64,000 nt of DNA from Salvator merianae. Taxonomy: Eukaryota; Chordata; Lepidosauria; Squamata; Teiidae. The DNA lies in the NCBI GenBank assembly GCA_003586115.2, contig QVOM02000029.1:27263556-27327555 (forward strand), read 5' to 3'. The translations under genes were made by a program, and so were the position numbers. The notes below the pieces were generated by a model. It made no database searches and had not been told where the DNA came from. It worked only from the letters and a program-made list of their open reading frames with translations. Below, piece by piece: positions 54,463 through 64,000 of the stretch (position 1 is its first letter; each line of letters opens with the position of its first letter).

Positions 54463-55370
54463 GAAACAGTGTTTGGAGAAGGCACCTTTTTCAGCATATA
54501 TTTGATCTAGGCATTGATTGAACGGCATCCAGCTTTCCCGACTCTCCTGATGAGGCATATATGATCTGTTTCGCAGCTGTTTTCAGTTACTATCTCACTC
54601 ATCTGCTGCATTCACTGGTACTGTGTTGCATTTTATATTCCTGGGTTTATTGGTTAGTTTTCACTGGGTGCTGCCAGTTTAGAAATTTTTATTATAAGCC
54701 CCACTCGAAATCTGTTCTCAGCAGAAAGATGATAAGAACCATTTTGTTGTTGTAGCTGTTTAAATAAACACATGCCTTGTAAATAAGTCATTTTGGAAGT
54801 ACAGAAGTCACTGTAAATAGAAAATGCTATGCTTTCTGAATATTTTTCAGGTTCTCTGAATCTGACCATGTTGAAATAATTGTTAATTTAAATTGTTCTT
54901 AAAATGCATTATTTATGAAATGGTTCACCAGTAGCCATTTATATGTTAACAGTTTTCTTAACAGGCTTCTGTGCAGCTTCTCTGGACATAACAAGGAACT
55001 ATTAACATTCCTGTAAAACCATTAGCACCAAAAGTCCCATACTGATGGCAGCACTGATGTCCATAAAAAATGAAGTGAAGTTGATTTATAAGCTTGATAA
55101 TTCCATATTTCAGGAAAGGGCTTTGATCTAGAGACCTATCAAGAGCCGGCATGTACCTTAAAGATAATCCATACAGACAGAGCCTTTTCAACTTCAATAA
55201 GTTGCAAGTCTTATTGTCAAAAACAAACAGCACCATGCAACAGAGAAAGCCAGTTATGCATATACTGGAATACGGAGATCCCTTGATTGCCTCTAATCGA
55301 AAAGCAAATAATCTGGATGATGAACAGATGATGCCATTCACAATAAAGTTCACCATTTGCTATTGATTAA
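54463..55370. other. Repeat-poor unique stretch
   Basis: No repeat family is recognised over about 0.9 kb. Two opposed frames (71 codons plus, 132 codons minus) overlap at 54958-55366; neither has a recognised domain. The absence of transposons in such a dense region is notable but may be chance. Confidence 0.45.
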
Positions 55371-55440
55371 GGCTGCAATCCTAAGCACACTTAGTAAGGA
55401 CTGAGTCCCATTCAGTATTATTTCAGAATAGTTACAGTAT
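55371..55440 (+). mobile_element. Short MITE fragment with TGCAATCCTAA end
   Basis: TTAAGGCTGCAATCCTAAGC, ACACTTAGTAAGGACTGAGT and CCCATTCAGTATTA fit a short lizard DNA-transposon start. The mirrored right end is not found, so this is a partial copy. It is related to the ends at 27118-27215. Confidence 0.5.
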
Positions 55441-55686
55441 AACACAATAAAATATGTATTCTTTCCATTCTCTTGAACAGAACTATTTAGGGGTAACTTA
55501 TCAAAAAGAGAACAGGGATCCTATAACTTTAAAAGCAATCTAAACAGGATATATTACAAACAACACCTTCTTCAAATCCCTCTTCTTGAAAGCTTTTATA
55601 GTTATAGGACCTGTGTCCTCTTTTCATGTAGTAACTCTACTTTAAGATAATTTTACAGAAATACTGTGGGTAGATTGGCAGATGGT
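55441..55686. other. Unassigned stretch
   Basis: A piece around 55575-55640 (CTTTTATAGTTATAGGACCT) resembles the hAT-like element at 24083, but it is too short to call. Confidence 0.4.
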
Positions 55687-56474
55687 GGGCCTGTTTGCAC
55701 TTTCCACCTTAGAATGGGCTAATTAGCCCATTCTAAGGTGGAATAGACCCCATCGTGCAGACACTGTCTACACAATGGGGCCTATAAACTTACTTGAAGA
55801 CAGCTACTTGTGTTCACATGTGCAAACACCGGTAGCCATGCCTGATCCTCGCCATGGCAGCATCCGGCAAGTGTCCGGCCACTGCCTTGGTGACCAGGAG
55901 GCTCACACAGGGCACCCCAATTGGACCTGTGCAGCCCAATTGGGATGCTCTGATCACCCCAATTGAGCCATGTGGCCCACATTGGGACGGCATGTGGCCC
56001 AATTACATAGGCCCAGTGGCGCTACCACAATAGGCCCCATCGCACAGGCACAATCCATTATCGCACCTGTGCACTGCATGGGCCTCCCAGTTGCCATGGC
56101 AGCAGCCAGACACTTGCCAGCTGCTGCCATGGCAACAGGCAGGCGCACACCCGATCAGGCACTGGAACACAAGATGGGGCGCAGTGCGGTCCCATCCAGC
56201 GTCATGGTCCCAATCAGGGCATCACAGGCCCAATTGGGGTGTCGCAGGCCCATTCAGGGCATCACACAGGCCCATTTGGGTCCGATGGCTCATTAAGCAT
56301 GTGTGATCATGTGAACTTCAGGTAAGGATCCAGACTGCTACTTACTTCACCAGCAGTGGTAGCAATTGGGAGCGGATGAAGCCCACTCCCAGCTGCTTGG
56401 GCCTCTGCCAAGTGTGGACACACTTGGCTAGCAAGCATGCTTGATGCTTGCTAGGCCAAAGTGCAAACAGGCCC
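55687..56474. mobile_element. F6-related TIR element (long form)
   Basis: The ends GGGCCTGTTTGCACTTTCC and AAAGTGCAAACAGGCCC are inverted. Inside, GATCCTCGCCATGGCAGC and GTTGCCATGGCAGCAGCC are shared with F6 at 24866 and 14894. Near the left end is a 42-bp perfect palindrome (55702-55743), and the middle contains repeats of the type CCCAATTGGG. The 108-, 66- and 71-codon frames are composition artefacts. It is 788 bp. Confidence 0.8.
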
Positions 56475-56854
56475 CGTATTTTGAACAGGTAACTCTGGTG
56501 CCTCAAACTTTTGGAAGAACGGTTTAGAAAGCTACAAGGCCTACACATAAACTTTCCATGGATTAGATCCATCAATATGATGGGGATCGGGACAGAGAAC
56601 AGGGCCTGAGTTTCTATAGATGACCTAGAGGCCTGGTTAGGTTCAGTTATGGAACTCCTCACTGAACAGTCACTTTGGGCATCCATATGGTACGGATGTC
56701 AGGACTTCTGCACCTTGAAGATCTGTATAAAAGAGGAAATTTCAGAAGAGATATTCTGCCATGCCGGCAGTATCTATTGAAATTGCTTTTTCTGTAGAAC
56801 TTTTAAAGGTGTGGGATCTTTGTCCTCATTTCTTTTTGCCACTGTGCTCACCAT
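56475..56854. other. Unassigned stretch
   Basis: 56720-56840 (AAATTGCTTTTTCTGTAGAA, CTTTTAAAGGTGTGGGATCT) is weakly related to the right half of the hAT-like repeat at 24083. The 114-codon minus-strand frame is not recognised. Confidence 0.4.
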
Positions 56855-57271
56855 GAGCCTTTCTACATGGACCTTTAATCCTTTAATACATGGATTAAGG
56901 GTCCATGTAATGCAATTCTAGACATCTTGGATCTGCACATTAGTGCAGATCTATGAGGCCATGCTTCCCACTGGTCCACTCTGTCTGCAAGAGACAGAAC
57001 ATGATCCGGATTAAGGAGCCTGATCCAGAACACAGGACGCATACAGATACATGCTTTCCATGTTCGGGACTAATTGGGAGGATGACACCAAAAAAGACAC
57101 ACGCACGCGCGCGCACACACACACACACAGACACACACACACACACACACACACAGAGGCCTCAAGGCTAGGAACTGCTGAACTCTCACATTCCTGCAAT
57201 CTGGTACAATGGGCCAGGCTAATCCAGACCCACTGATCCAGATCTACTGCAGGTAAGTACAGAAAGAGGCC
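56855..57271 (+). mobile_element. F4 TIR element, copy 8, with (CA)n
   Basis: GAGCCTTTCTACATGG and GTAAGTACAGAAAGAGGCC are the inverted ends. Near the left are two mirrored words, GGACCTTTAATCC and GGATTAAGGGTCC. A (CA)n tract interrupted by CG and GA occupies 57098-57155. Frames of 94, 72 and 70 codons are products of the microsatellite. Confidence 0.72.
57098..57155. repeat. (CA)n microsatellite
   Basis: An alternating purine-pyrimidine run, ACGCACGCGCGCGCACAC then (AC)n, a potential Z-DNA-forming sequence, inside the F4 copy. Confidence 0.92.
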
Positions 57272-58376
57272 ATATATCTTAGGTTTTTTCCCCAAATTGT
57301 TATAGAATCTGCCTGTTTTGGCTTGTGTTTGGCCTACTCCAATTTGTTGGGTGTTAAACTAAATTGAGTTTCTAGTTCACAGCTAGTTCATGTTAAAAAC
57401 TTTAAACAGGGAGTCACTGAAAAGCTTAAATAGATTGTAGAGATAATTTGGATATGATCAGAAAACATGACACTGTTTAAAAATATCTTTGCAAATCTCT
57501 GTTATACTTTTTCCAAGGGTGAGACCAGAACACTGAAGGTTTCTCTCTCTTTTTCCTTTAACCTGAAAGGCAAAAAAAATGCAGCGTTTTGTTCAGGAAT
57601 GGTTCTGTATACAATCTGTCCATTAGTCACCTAATCCATTTTTTCTCACTTCATACTTCATTTTCTTCCTTTGACCTTTGAGGATTCCTGAGGAATTCTA
57701 AAACCCATTAGTATCTATGAACACTCGCACTAAATCTATAAATGATTGCTTAATGGTCCTTGCTATCAACGTTGACCAACTTTGGCACAGATAAAGATCT
57801 GATGTTGGTTTAATTTTTTAACTAGTGCGAGTACAATTTTCCGCTTCCTTTCTGTGCTTATGATAGTCTTTTATAAAGATAATTTTAAAAAAGCAAAATA
57901 ATTGCAAATAATTTAAACATCAACATATAAAACTAGGTAAAAGGTAGAGTCTAAACTAACAATTTAGGAAGAGGCAGCAATTCCAAGGCAGCATGCTTGT
58001 TTACCCTAACTTTGCTCTAAGTAATTAATATATGCAATTGTTGAATTTGTTCCATGAGCTAAACTCCCCTGTCCACCCACTCTGTCATGGTTATAATTCC
58101 ATACAATGCCACACAAAAGCAGCTGGCTTGTTCCATCCACTGCAAAAGCAAAGCACAGAAAGATTACCTTCACTCAGAATAAGTTACATGCTGCTTCCCT
58201 GCATAAACAACTGGGCAGAGTATGCATCTTTTGTTGGTAATGCAACAGAAGATGCAAACCAAAGCTGACTGGAGTCCACAGCAAATTCTAGTTATAGTTA
58301 ACCTCTCAGCCTTGGCTTCTAAAATCAAAAGTAGACACTAAAGTTCCCAGCAAAGATTAATTCAGGGATGACTAAA
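57272..58376. other. Repeat-poor AT-rich stretch
   Basis: About 1.1 kb without recognised repeats. No gene is seen; the 78-codon frame at 58032 has no known domain. It is a candidate for comparison with other reptile genomes as a possible conserved non-coding region. Confidence 0.45.
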
Positions 58377-58787
58377 GGTGCATTCACAGGAAATCCTGAA
58401 AGTATGGTAGCCAAACACCCAGGGTACCCCTGCCATAGATCACTCTGAGAAGGATGCTGGAGGCCCTTTGGGGGCCTTCAAGTGCATCCTTTTTCAGCAG
58501 TAAAAAAAGCACAGAGATGGCAGCCTTGCTATTCAGCACGGTCTTTGACACCATTTAGGCAAACGACAGCATAGACTGCACCCTACAGAGCCTGAACTAT
58601 ACTGGCAAAGACCCACTTCCTGAGCCTATTCTGGCACAAGAAGGCCCATTACTTGCAGAGCTACAGTTTGGCTTCTACTGAGCTGTTAGCTTCAAAGATA
58701 GAGATGGGTGAGGCACAGGCCATCTGGCTGCAGGAGAAAGCATCTGCACTTCAGTGCACCCTATGCCGCTGAGGTGGGAACGCAACC
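58377..58787. mobile_element. Possible TIR element
   Basis: The left GGTGCATTCACAGG and the right GGTGGGAACGCAACC (reverse complement GGTTGCGTTCCCACC) are related inverted ends of the GGNTGYRTTC type. No target duplication is clear (AAA on the left, TAG on the right). There is no coding content. Confidence 0.5.
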
Positions 58788-59680
58788 TAGCATATGAGTC
58801 ATATGGCTCTTATACCAGTTTTATACCAGCATCAAGTGTTTTGGCCCCCTCCTTCACTTTGCATAATATCCAGAATGAAAGTTCTGGAGGGTTACAAATC
58901 CTGTTCATTACCTTGGGGCAATGAGCATAGTAAAGGTACGAGTTTTCTCAATTTTCTTTTATTTTTTTATGAACTTTGTGACTTCAACAGGCTCATCAAC
59001 ACTTGTGATCTATTGTGTGACATCATGGGACTATTTTTCTTCCATTTGGAAATGGTTTTTTTTTTGTTTGCTGCCTGCTTCCAAAAACAATGTAGACCCA
59101 GCACAGATTTCCATCTTAGTTGTATGACACTAAGTGCTACAACAGTTCCATTACCAGTAAGCTTTCAGTTTATCATATATTAATAAAGAGAAATAACTGT
59201 TCCCTCCAGGGGCATAGTTTAAGTAGAACTGTCCCTTGGCACAGCAAGCAAGATGTTGCTCTCATTTCCTGATGACTGAGTCTAAAACATGTGCAGAGTG
59301 CAAAAATAGCTAAACATACAGCTGAACAGACAGTCAAATGCTTCCTGAGCCTCGGGGGGGGGGGGGGAACCAAAAAAACTGGACTTGCTGAATGGTAGTT
59401 GATAACCCTACAGAAAAGTACAGGAGCATTCAGAAAAATATATGTAATTATCGTAGAAAGCAAGATCTACTATAATTTCAAAATCAAAAAAACATCAAAT
59501 CTTATCTACTCTTCACCCAGGTTGATAAACTTCACACTATATCTGTTCTGTCCAACAGATATGAAGGATTAGGAAGAGCATCCGGTAATAAATTCAAATC
59601 AGAGTGGTTAGTCCATTCTGTATAGAAAAAAGGTCTGCAAAGCAAGAAGATGCTATGTATGTGTTTCAATAAATCCTTCT
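58788..59680. other. Unassigned stretch
   Basis: A G run of about 14 lies near 59354. The 129- and 96-codon frames are not recognised. Confidence 0.5.
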
Positions 59681-60862
59681 GGGCCACGTTCGACATGGTA
59701 TTTAATCAGTTTACAGGCCATCTTCAGTTCCCACTGGCCCGACAAGATCTTGCCTTTCCGTAGTTTTTCTGGACTAAATCGGTGAAATCCAGACTACTTT
59801 GCATTCGGATTAAATGAGTTCTCAAGCCGTTCCAGATCACTAGCCCGCTTTACTTTGCAATGTGAAAATGCAGAAGGAGACTATTTGGGAGGAACTGTAC
59901 TTTTTCGGGGGCGTGCAGAGGGAGAGTTTCCAATTTCCTGCCATCCAATGACAGACTTTGTGGGTGGGTAGAAATCACAGTAGTTCCTTCCTCTTCCCTT
60001 ATCCCCCCTTATCCCACTGCCAGGAGAAAAGAAAGCCGTCCTCGATTTTACTTCCCTAAACTGCGGTGCTTTCTCTTCCTTTATGCCCCATTCGAAACTC
60101 CCTCCACTTCCATCTGCTGGTTAAACCAAAAAATAGACTGCGCCTGTTTGGAGGTGCTGTCCTCTTGCCCCAACAAAGAACCCACTCAGTATCAGTTTTG
60201 CCGTCAGCAGCACACAGTTACATAGTGGGGCACATGCTGCTGTGGATGTCTCGAGGGGAGGGGAGGCACAGTCCATTGCTGGCCATTAACTACACTATCA
60301 TGATAATAGAGCCCCCCCCATGTCCTATCCTCACGTTTCCCCCTCTTCACAGACTTCTCCCTGCCTTTGCGCTACTCTTAAATTGCACAGTTGCGCAGTT
60401 GTGCAAAAGTGTAATTGCAATGGAGCAGAAATCGCCTTCTGCCCTTTAAAAAGCTTTATTGTGCGCTCCATGTGGTATTCAAGTTCTGCTTGTGTAGATA
60501 CAGGCTGGAGGGAGAGAAGGAGCAAATGGTGAATGACTAGTAACACCGCCAAGTGAATCCATGTTCTGAGGCAGCAGCGGGGACATATGGAGGGCAGAGC
60601 TTGACTTGCTCGCCGCTGTGAAGTCAAGATTTGAACATTGGGACTGCAGCCAATCACTGACTGCACAAGGAGGGGAATCTGGTGAGAGGTGGAGGCAGAA
60701 AAGGTACAGTTTCCCCATGCCAAGCATGGGAAACATCAGCGTGAGAATGAGCAAGTCTGAATTGAGGCCGTGTTAAAATGCAAATGTGGGAACAATCAAA
60801 AGACGAATTCAGCCCTTGTACACTTCCAATACAGATTAAATTTACGGTGTCAGACCACATCC
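59681..60862 (+). mobile_element. F1 TIR element, copy E (complete)
   Basis: The left end GGGCCACGTTCGACATGG and right end CGGTGTCAGACCACATCC are inverted. The body is collinear with copy A throughout, with a single GCCCTTTAAAAAGC block where copy A has six. The decayed C/EBP-like pair (GCACAGTTGCGCAGTTGTGC), the CCAAT box and the CRE remnant (TGAAGTCA) are present. TAA follows on the right only. Frames of 127, 130 and 91 codons are shadows, also seen in copies A and C. Confidence 0.85.
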
Positions 60863-61504
60863 TAAGTCTTGATTCAAGGAAAAAGAAATAAGAGTCAGTT
60901 TCTCGAACAAAGGAATATCAGATGGAATTTCCAGGCTTTGAAGACTTACCCATTTTTGACAACACTTACCCTGTCTTTGCAAGTCTAAACAGAGCTTGTC
61001 AGCAGATCTAATGGAGAAGAAAGTCCAACATGGCAACAAAGCTGGATGATGCTCAGTTCTTTTGCTCTGGAACCCCTCAATCAGCACATCCTGTGTGCTC
61101 TACTGACATTCTGAACTAGTGCCTGCTAATAAATTGTCACTGTGTATTGTGATAAGGTTCTAGGTCTGTCAATGAAATGTTCACCTGCCCAGAAGAGGAA
61201 AGTACATAATTGAGAAGGGGATATAATTCTGGTTCTGACTTTGTAGCAGTATCAGCACAAATTAAGAAAAAAGTAGCTCAAAAGCAGCCTAGAGGAGGTA
61301 GAATGTGGGCCCTAGTCTTCCCATCCCTAATCTGTATTAAAGGCCAGAGAATGCATGTGGAAGTGCATTTTCTGACTTTTAATGTGAATTAAGGCACTAG
61401 CTGCAGATTCTACTATCTCTATAACATTTTTTTTACAGTGTGCAGACACAGCCTGTCATTGTGGTTTTGTAGCTTGACGTAACATTATCAACTTCAGTTA
61501 CTAT
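60863..61504. other. Unassigned stretch
   Basis: No gene or repeat is recognised. Confidence 0.5.
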
Positions 61505-61776
61505 GGGTGTGTTCAGACTAGCAATTTTTAAAATTGCCTGCATAAAAGGAGCGAATAATTCCTGGGCGTGCAGGAAAAAAGCCTTCCACACACACTTATC
61601 AGATGAGGCAATTCAGCGATCTAACGTCACAGCCTGCAAAGGGTGCTGCTCACTGATTGGCCACTCCCCGCCTCTCTGCTAAAGCAGTTCCCAAGTCGTT
61701 AATTCCTTAACTGCCAGGGTTTTTCTCATCCTCCTTATTCTCCAATTCACTGGTGCTTCCGTTAATCGGAGCAGAG

Positions 61777-61810
<34 letters not shown>

Positions 61811-62320
61811 CGTTTCCTTTGGAAAGAGAAAAACCCTGGCAGTTCAGGACGTGAATGGAAACTGCTTCTGCAGAGAGGCAGGAAGTGGATGCCTCATTTG
61901 AACTAAAGCTTTTTACTGAGGGGAGGGAGAGATTTGCCGGCGCGGGGAGAAGAGCAGAGGGAGAGATTTGCCGGTGAACTTTTCAAACCCCCTGCCTTCT
62001 GTAATTAAAAAAAGCACACTGGACTTTAATAGTGAGGCGCTTTTGCTACTAAAGTCTTTTTTTATGTACAGAAGGCACGGAGTTTGAAAAGTTTCCCCAT
62101 ACTGCCAAAAGCTCGCTCACGCCCCTCCCTTCCTGTGCAAGGCTCTGATTGGTTGAGGTGCTCCCCAAGGTGACCTGAAAACACTGAAAAGCCGAATATG
62201 GAGGAGTCGACCCAGGCAGCCGTCGAGAGGCACAAGGGCGACTTCCAGGTAAGGCTTTTATGGGCTCCCCGGCTTAGATGCACTCGTAAGGCGACTAAAA
62301 TAGGCTGTCTGAACACACCC
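61505..62320 (+). mobile_element. F2 TIR element, copy 2 (long), with promoter and mini-exon
   Basis: The ends GGGTGTGTTCAGACTAGC and GCTGTCTGAACACACCC are inverted; the flanks are TAT and TAC. Compared with copy 1 it holds an extra segment of about 300 bases that includes a (GA)n run (61781-61806) and a GC-rich CCGGCGCGGGG patch. Two inverted CCAAT boxes (CTGATTGGCC near 61652 and CTGATTGGTT near 62145) and GC-box-like CACGCCCCTCCC precede the mini-exon. Confidence 0.82.
62198..62248 (+). other. Putative ATG mini-exon with splice donor in F2 copy 2
   Basis: ATG (A at -3, G at +4) begins 17 codons, MEESTQAAVERHKGDFQ, ending CAG|GTAAGG. The inverted CCAAT box lies about 46 bases upstream. Only about 70 bases separate the donor from the right TIR, so any acceptor must lie outside the element. 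The frame and donor are preserved in copy 1. The origin and function of the peptide are unknown. Confidence 0.45.
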
Positions 62321-62414
62321 TACATTAAGTCTTTCATTTCTATATAGACTGTTTAGTCCAATTTTGGGTGCCTTCAAAGCTACTTTGAAAAGACATATTC
62401 TATGTGCAATATAT

Positions 62415-62869
62415 GGGCCTGTTCGCACTTGACCCTTAGTAAGTGTGCAGAAGCTCACTAGGGAAGTGTGTCTGCACTCTGCCACAGCCACAGCGTCCAG
62501 GAGCATCAGCAGCTGTTCCTGGATGCTACTAGCTGTGGACAGATGAAATGTTGTCCATAGGTTGACCAGGAGTCGCTCAATCACTCCTGGCCAGCAGTGT
62601 TTGCATATTCTTCTGGTTGTGAATGCTGTGAGTGGGCAGCATAGCTGCGGCTGTATAGTCATGTGCCATGTCCTGATTGCCATGGCAATTGCCAGATGTT
62701 GCAGTGGCCTCTATCATAGCATTCACTCTGCAAGTACTGGTGTCCCAGTTCGGTGCTATTCTAGCACTTGCAGTGCAAATGGCCACCATGCTGCTTGGAC
62801 TATCCCAGCCTAGTATGGTATTATACGGTATGTTAATCCCTTACTAGATTGGTCAGTGCGAAAAGGCCC
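62415..62869 (+). mobile_element. F5 TIR element, copy 2 (intact reference)
   Basis: The ends GGGCCTGTTCGCACTTGACC and GGTCAGTGCGAAAAGGCCC are inverted. It is 455 bp and collinear with the split copy at 10490-12773, which makes it the reference for recognising the two insertions there. It is non-coding; the 141-codon minus-strand frame crosses from the F2 element and is chance. Confidence 0.85.
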
Positions 62870-63147
62870 TGTGTGCTTCCTACCATTCCTAGGTAGGATG
62901 GTAGTCCAGAAAACAGAAGTGTGCCTCAGTAATCTGGACCAGATCATGCTGGTACACTGGTAGTCCTCAATATCAAGGACTACCAGTAATCCATATCAAG
63001 GACCTCCTGATCTGGATTACACTCTGTCCTATGCAGACTGAGCATCCCAGCGGTGGCAGAACCTTCGTATTCTACATAAATTTGCAGAAGGGAGGCCCTT
63101 AGCGCACTTGCTACTACAGAACACCAGCAAGTGCGAAAAGGTCCTTA
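62870..63147 (-). mobile_element. F4 TIR element, copy 9 (short)
   Basis: It abuts F5 directly. Internal landmarks run in reverse F4 order: TCCAGAAAACAGAAGTGTGC, the palindrome GTAGTCCTCAATATCAAGGA with CTACCAG, then CTGATCTGGATTACACTCTG and AAGGGAGGCCCTTAG. The right end AAGTGCGAAAAGGTCC is of the F5/F6 type, so this may be a hybrid. Confidence 0.6.
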
Positions 63148-63472
63148 CCTTTCTATTAGTACTTATGTTTCCATTGGTAACAATTCTATTACTCCAGTGT
63201 GTTCTATAAAACTACCACCTGTTTGTCTAGTTCAGGAACTGCACTAGTACCAAGTGTGACTGGCTCATAGCAGCAAAGAAAGCAATGCACCACCAACCCA
63301 GTAGCTCAGACCTTGAGTTGGTGAATATGTGCATAATCCACTATGTTCAGGAAAGCTGACGGTTTACAGTTTTACAGAGTCTTATCTACCATTGTCTCCA
63401 CCCATTACTACCACTCTGCTCCACCAGTCCGAGTGGCCACCAGCCACCACAGTAGCTAAGATATTGGCCCTT
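63148..63472. other. Unassigned stretch
   Basis: Nothing recognisable was seen here. Confidence 0.5.
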
Positions 63473-63560
63473 TTCACATTTTCCACCTTAGAATGAGATA
63501 ATTATCTAGTTCAGAGCTTGTAGTGTGAATGACTGCCACTGCACTCCAATCTTACCGGTC
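63473..63560. mobile_element. F6-related left-end fragment
   Basis: CCCTTTTCACATTTTCCACC and TTAGAATGAGATAATTATCT match the left end and palindrome of the element at 55687, now imperfect. The rest is missing or unrecognisable. Confidence 0.5.
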
Positions 63561-64000
63561 TGGTATACCATCCCAGGCAGAAGTGTGAGCAGACCACTTC
63601 CGTGTATACTTTTCCAGCCAGGTTTGAATGTACCCATAGCTGTACTGCTTTTCCTGATGTGGCCCCTTGGTTATAGGACTCCTTACTAACTAGAAAAAGA
63701 TTATCATCAACAATGATTGCACTGAAACAAAGATTGAACCCTAACTCTTTATCCTAATTTTTGAAACTTCAAGAGAGATATTCTGCTGCTTTTAAAAAAA
63801 ACTGTTACTTGCCTGATTGGACTGAGTCATCGGACTTTAGTTCATTATCTGAGTTGAATTCTTCTGTCCACTAAGGCTGGCATTATTAAGGGGGGAAATG
63901 TTGACTCTTAGTGCTTTCACTTTCCTTGTAGTACCAAAAATTATTACTGCACTTGTAACAGATTCCTTGCTCAGCTGCTAGCTGTAAACCAAACCAAACC
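63561..64000. other. Unassigned stretch to window end
   Basis: No gene or repeat is recognised apart from short A and G runs. Confidence 0.5.

Noticed and set aside
54958..55366. Opposed 132- and 71-codon frames as a small conserved gene
   Set aside because: No family is recognised, there is no clear splice or polyadenylation context, and frames on both strands are equally open. It is kept only as a possible conserved non-coding region.

Overview
This window looks like non-coding vertebrate nuclear DNA, most likely from a squamate reptile. The evidence is the repeat mix: CR1, L2 and R4-type LINE fragments, a BovB (RTE) LINE, tRNA-derived SINEs, hAT and Tc1/mariner-like elements, and a very dense set of short terminal-inverted-repeat (TIR) DNA transposons. 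I found no complete host gene, no tRNA, rRNA or snRNA gene, and no convincing host exon chain. Every open frame is under 200 codons and is explained by a transposon, a microsatellite or chance. The sequence is intergenic or deep intronic. Species cannot be fixed by eye.

The dominant material is non-autonomous TIR elements. Their ends begin GG or GGG, and where the edges are readable they are often flanked by 3-bp target duplications (TAA, TTA, TTT, AAA, TAT, TCA, CTT, AAT), the PIF/Harbinger signature. Working family names used below: F1 (about 1.2-1.5 kb, copies A-E at 2376, 10597, 14946, 39021, 59681); F2 (7370 and 61505, carrying a CCAAT box, an ATG mini-exon and a splice donor); F3 (about 210 bp, four copies); F4 (about 450-530 bp, nine copies, ends GGGCCTTTCTGCAC); F5 (10490, 62415), F6 (14894, 24866, 55687 and fragments) and F7 (39618), all with ends like GGGCCTGTTCGCACTT; F8 (5036, 26218 and its duplicate); F9 (32079, 54023). 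No transposase is visible in the window, so mobilisation would have to be in trans.

Layout: 1-10 kb holds microsatellites, F4, F1 copy A, F8, two abutting TIR elements and F2. 10-17 kb holds two nested composites in which F1 copies B and C sit inside other TIR elements, one with a probable solo LTR. 19-22 kb holds BovB with a hairpin MITE inserted in it, then a decayed R4-type LINE. 25.7-29.2 kb is a near-identical 1.7-kb direct duplication with a single N at the junction, probably an assembly artefact. 29.2-30.8 kb is an L2 LINE and a second R4 fragment. 33.3-34.8 kb is a hAT-like element with an 8-bp target duplication and six 145-bp units of nested hairpins. 39-41 kb is F1 copy D with F7 inserted. 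43-54 kb holds CR1, L2 and SINE fragments and more TIR elements, with a second N at 51039. 54.5-55.4 kb and 57.3-58.4 kb are repeat-poor. 59.7-63.5 kb carries F1 copy E, F2, F5 and F4.

The most interesting observation is that two element families carry promoter-like content. F1 contains CCAAT, CRE-like and paired C/EBP-like TTGCGCAA motifs. F2 contains a CCAAT box followed by an ATG mini-exon and a GT donor close to its right end. They could act as mobile promoters or first exons. This is inference from motifs and needs transcript evidence.
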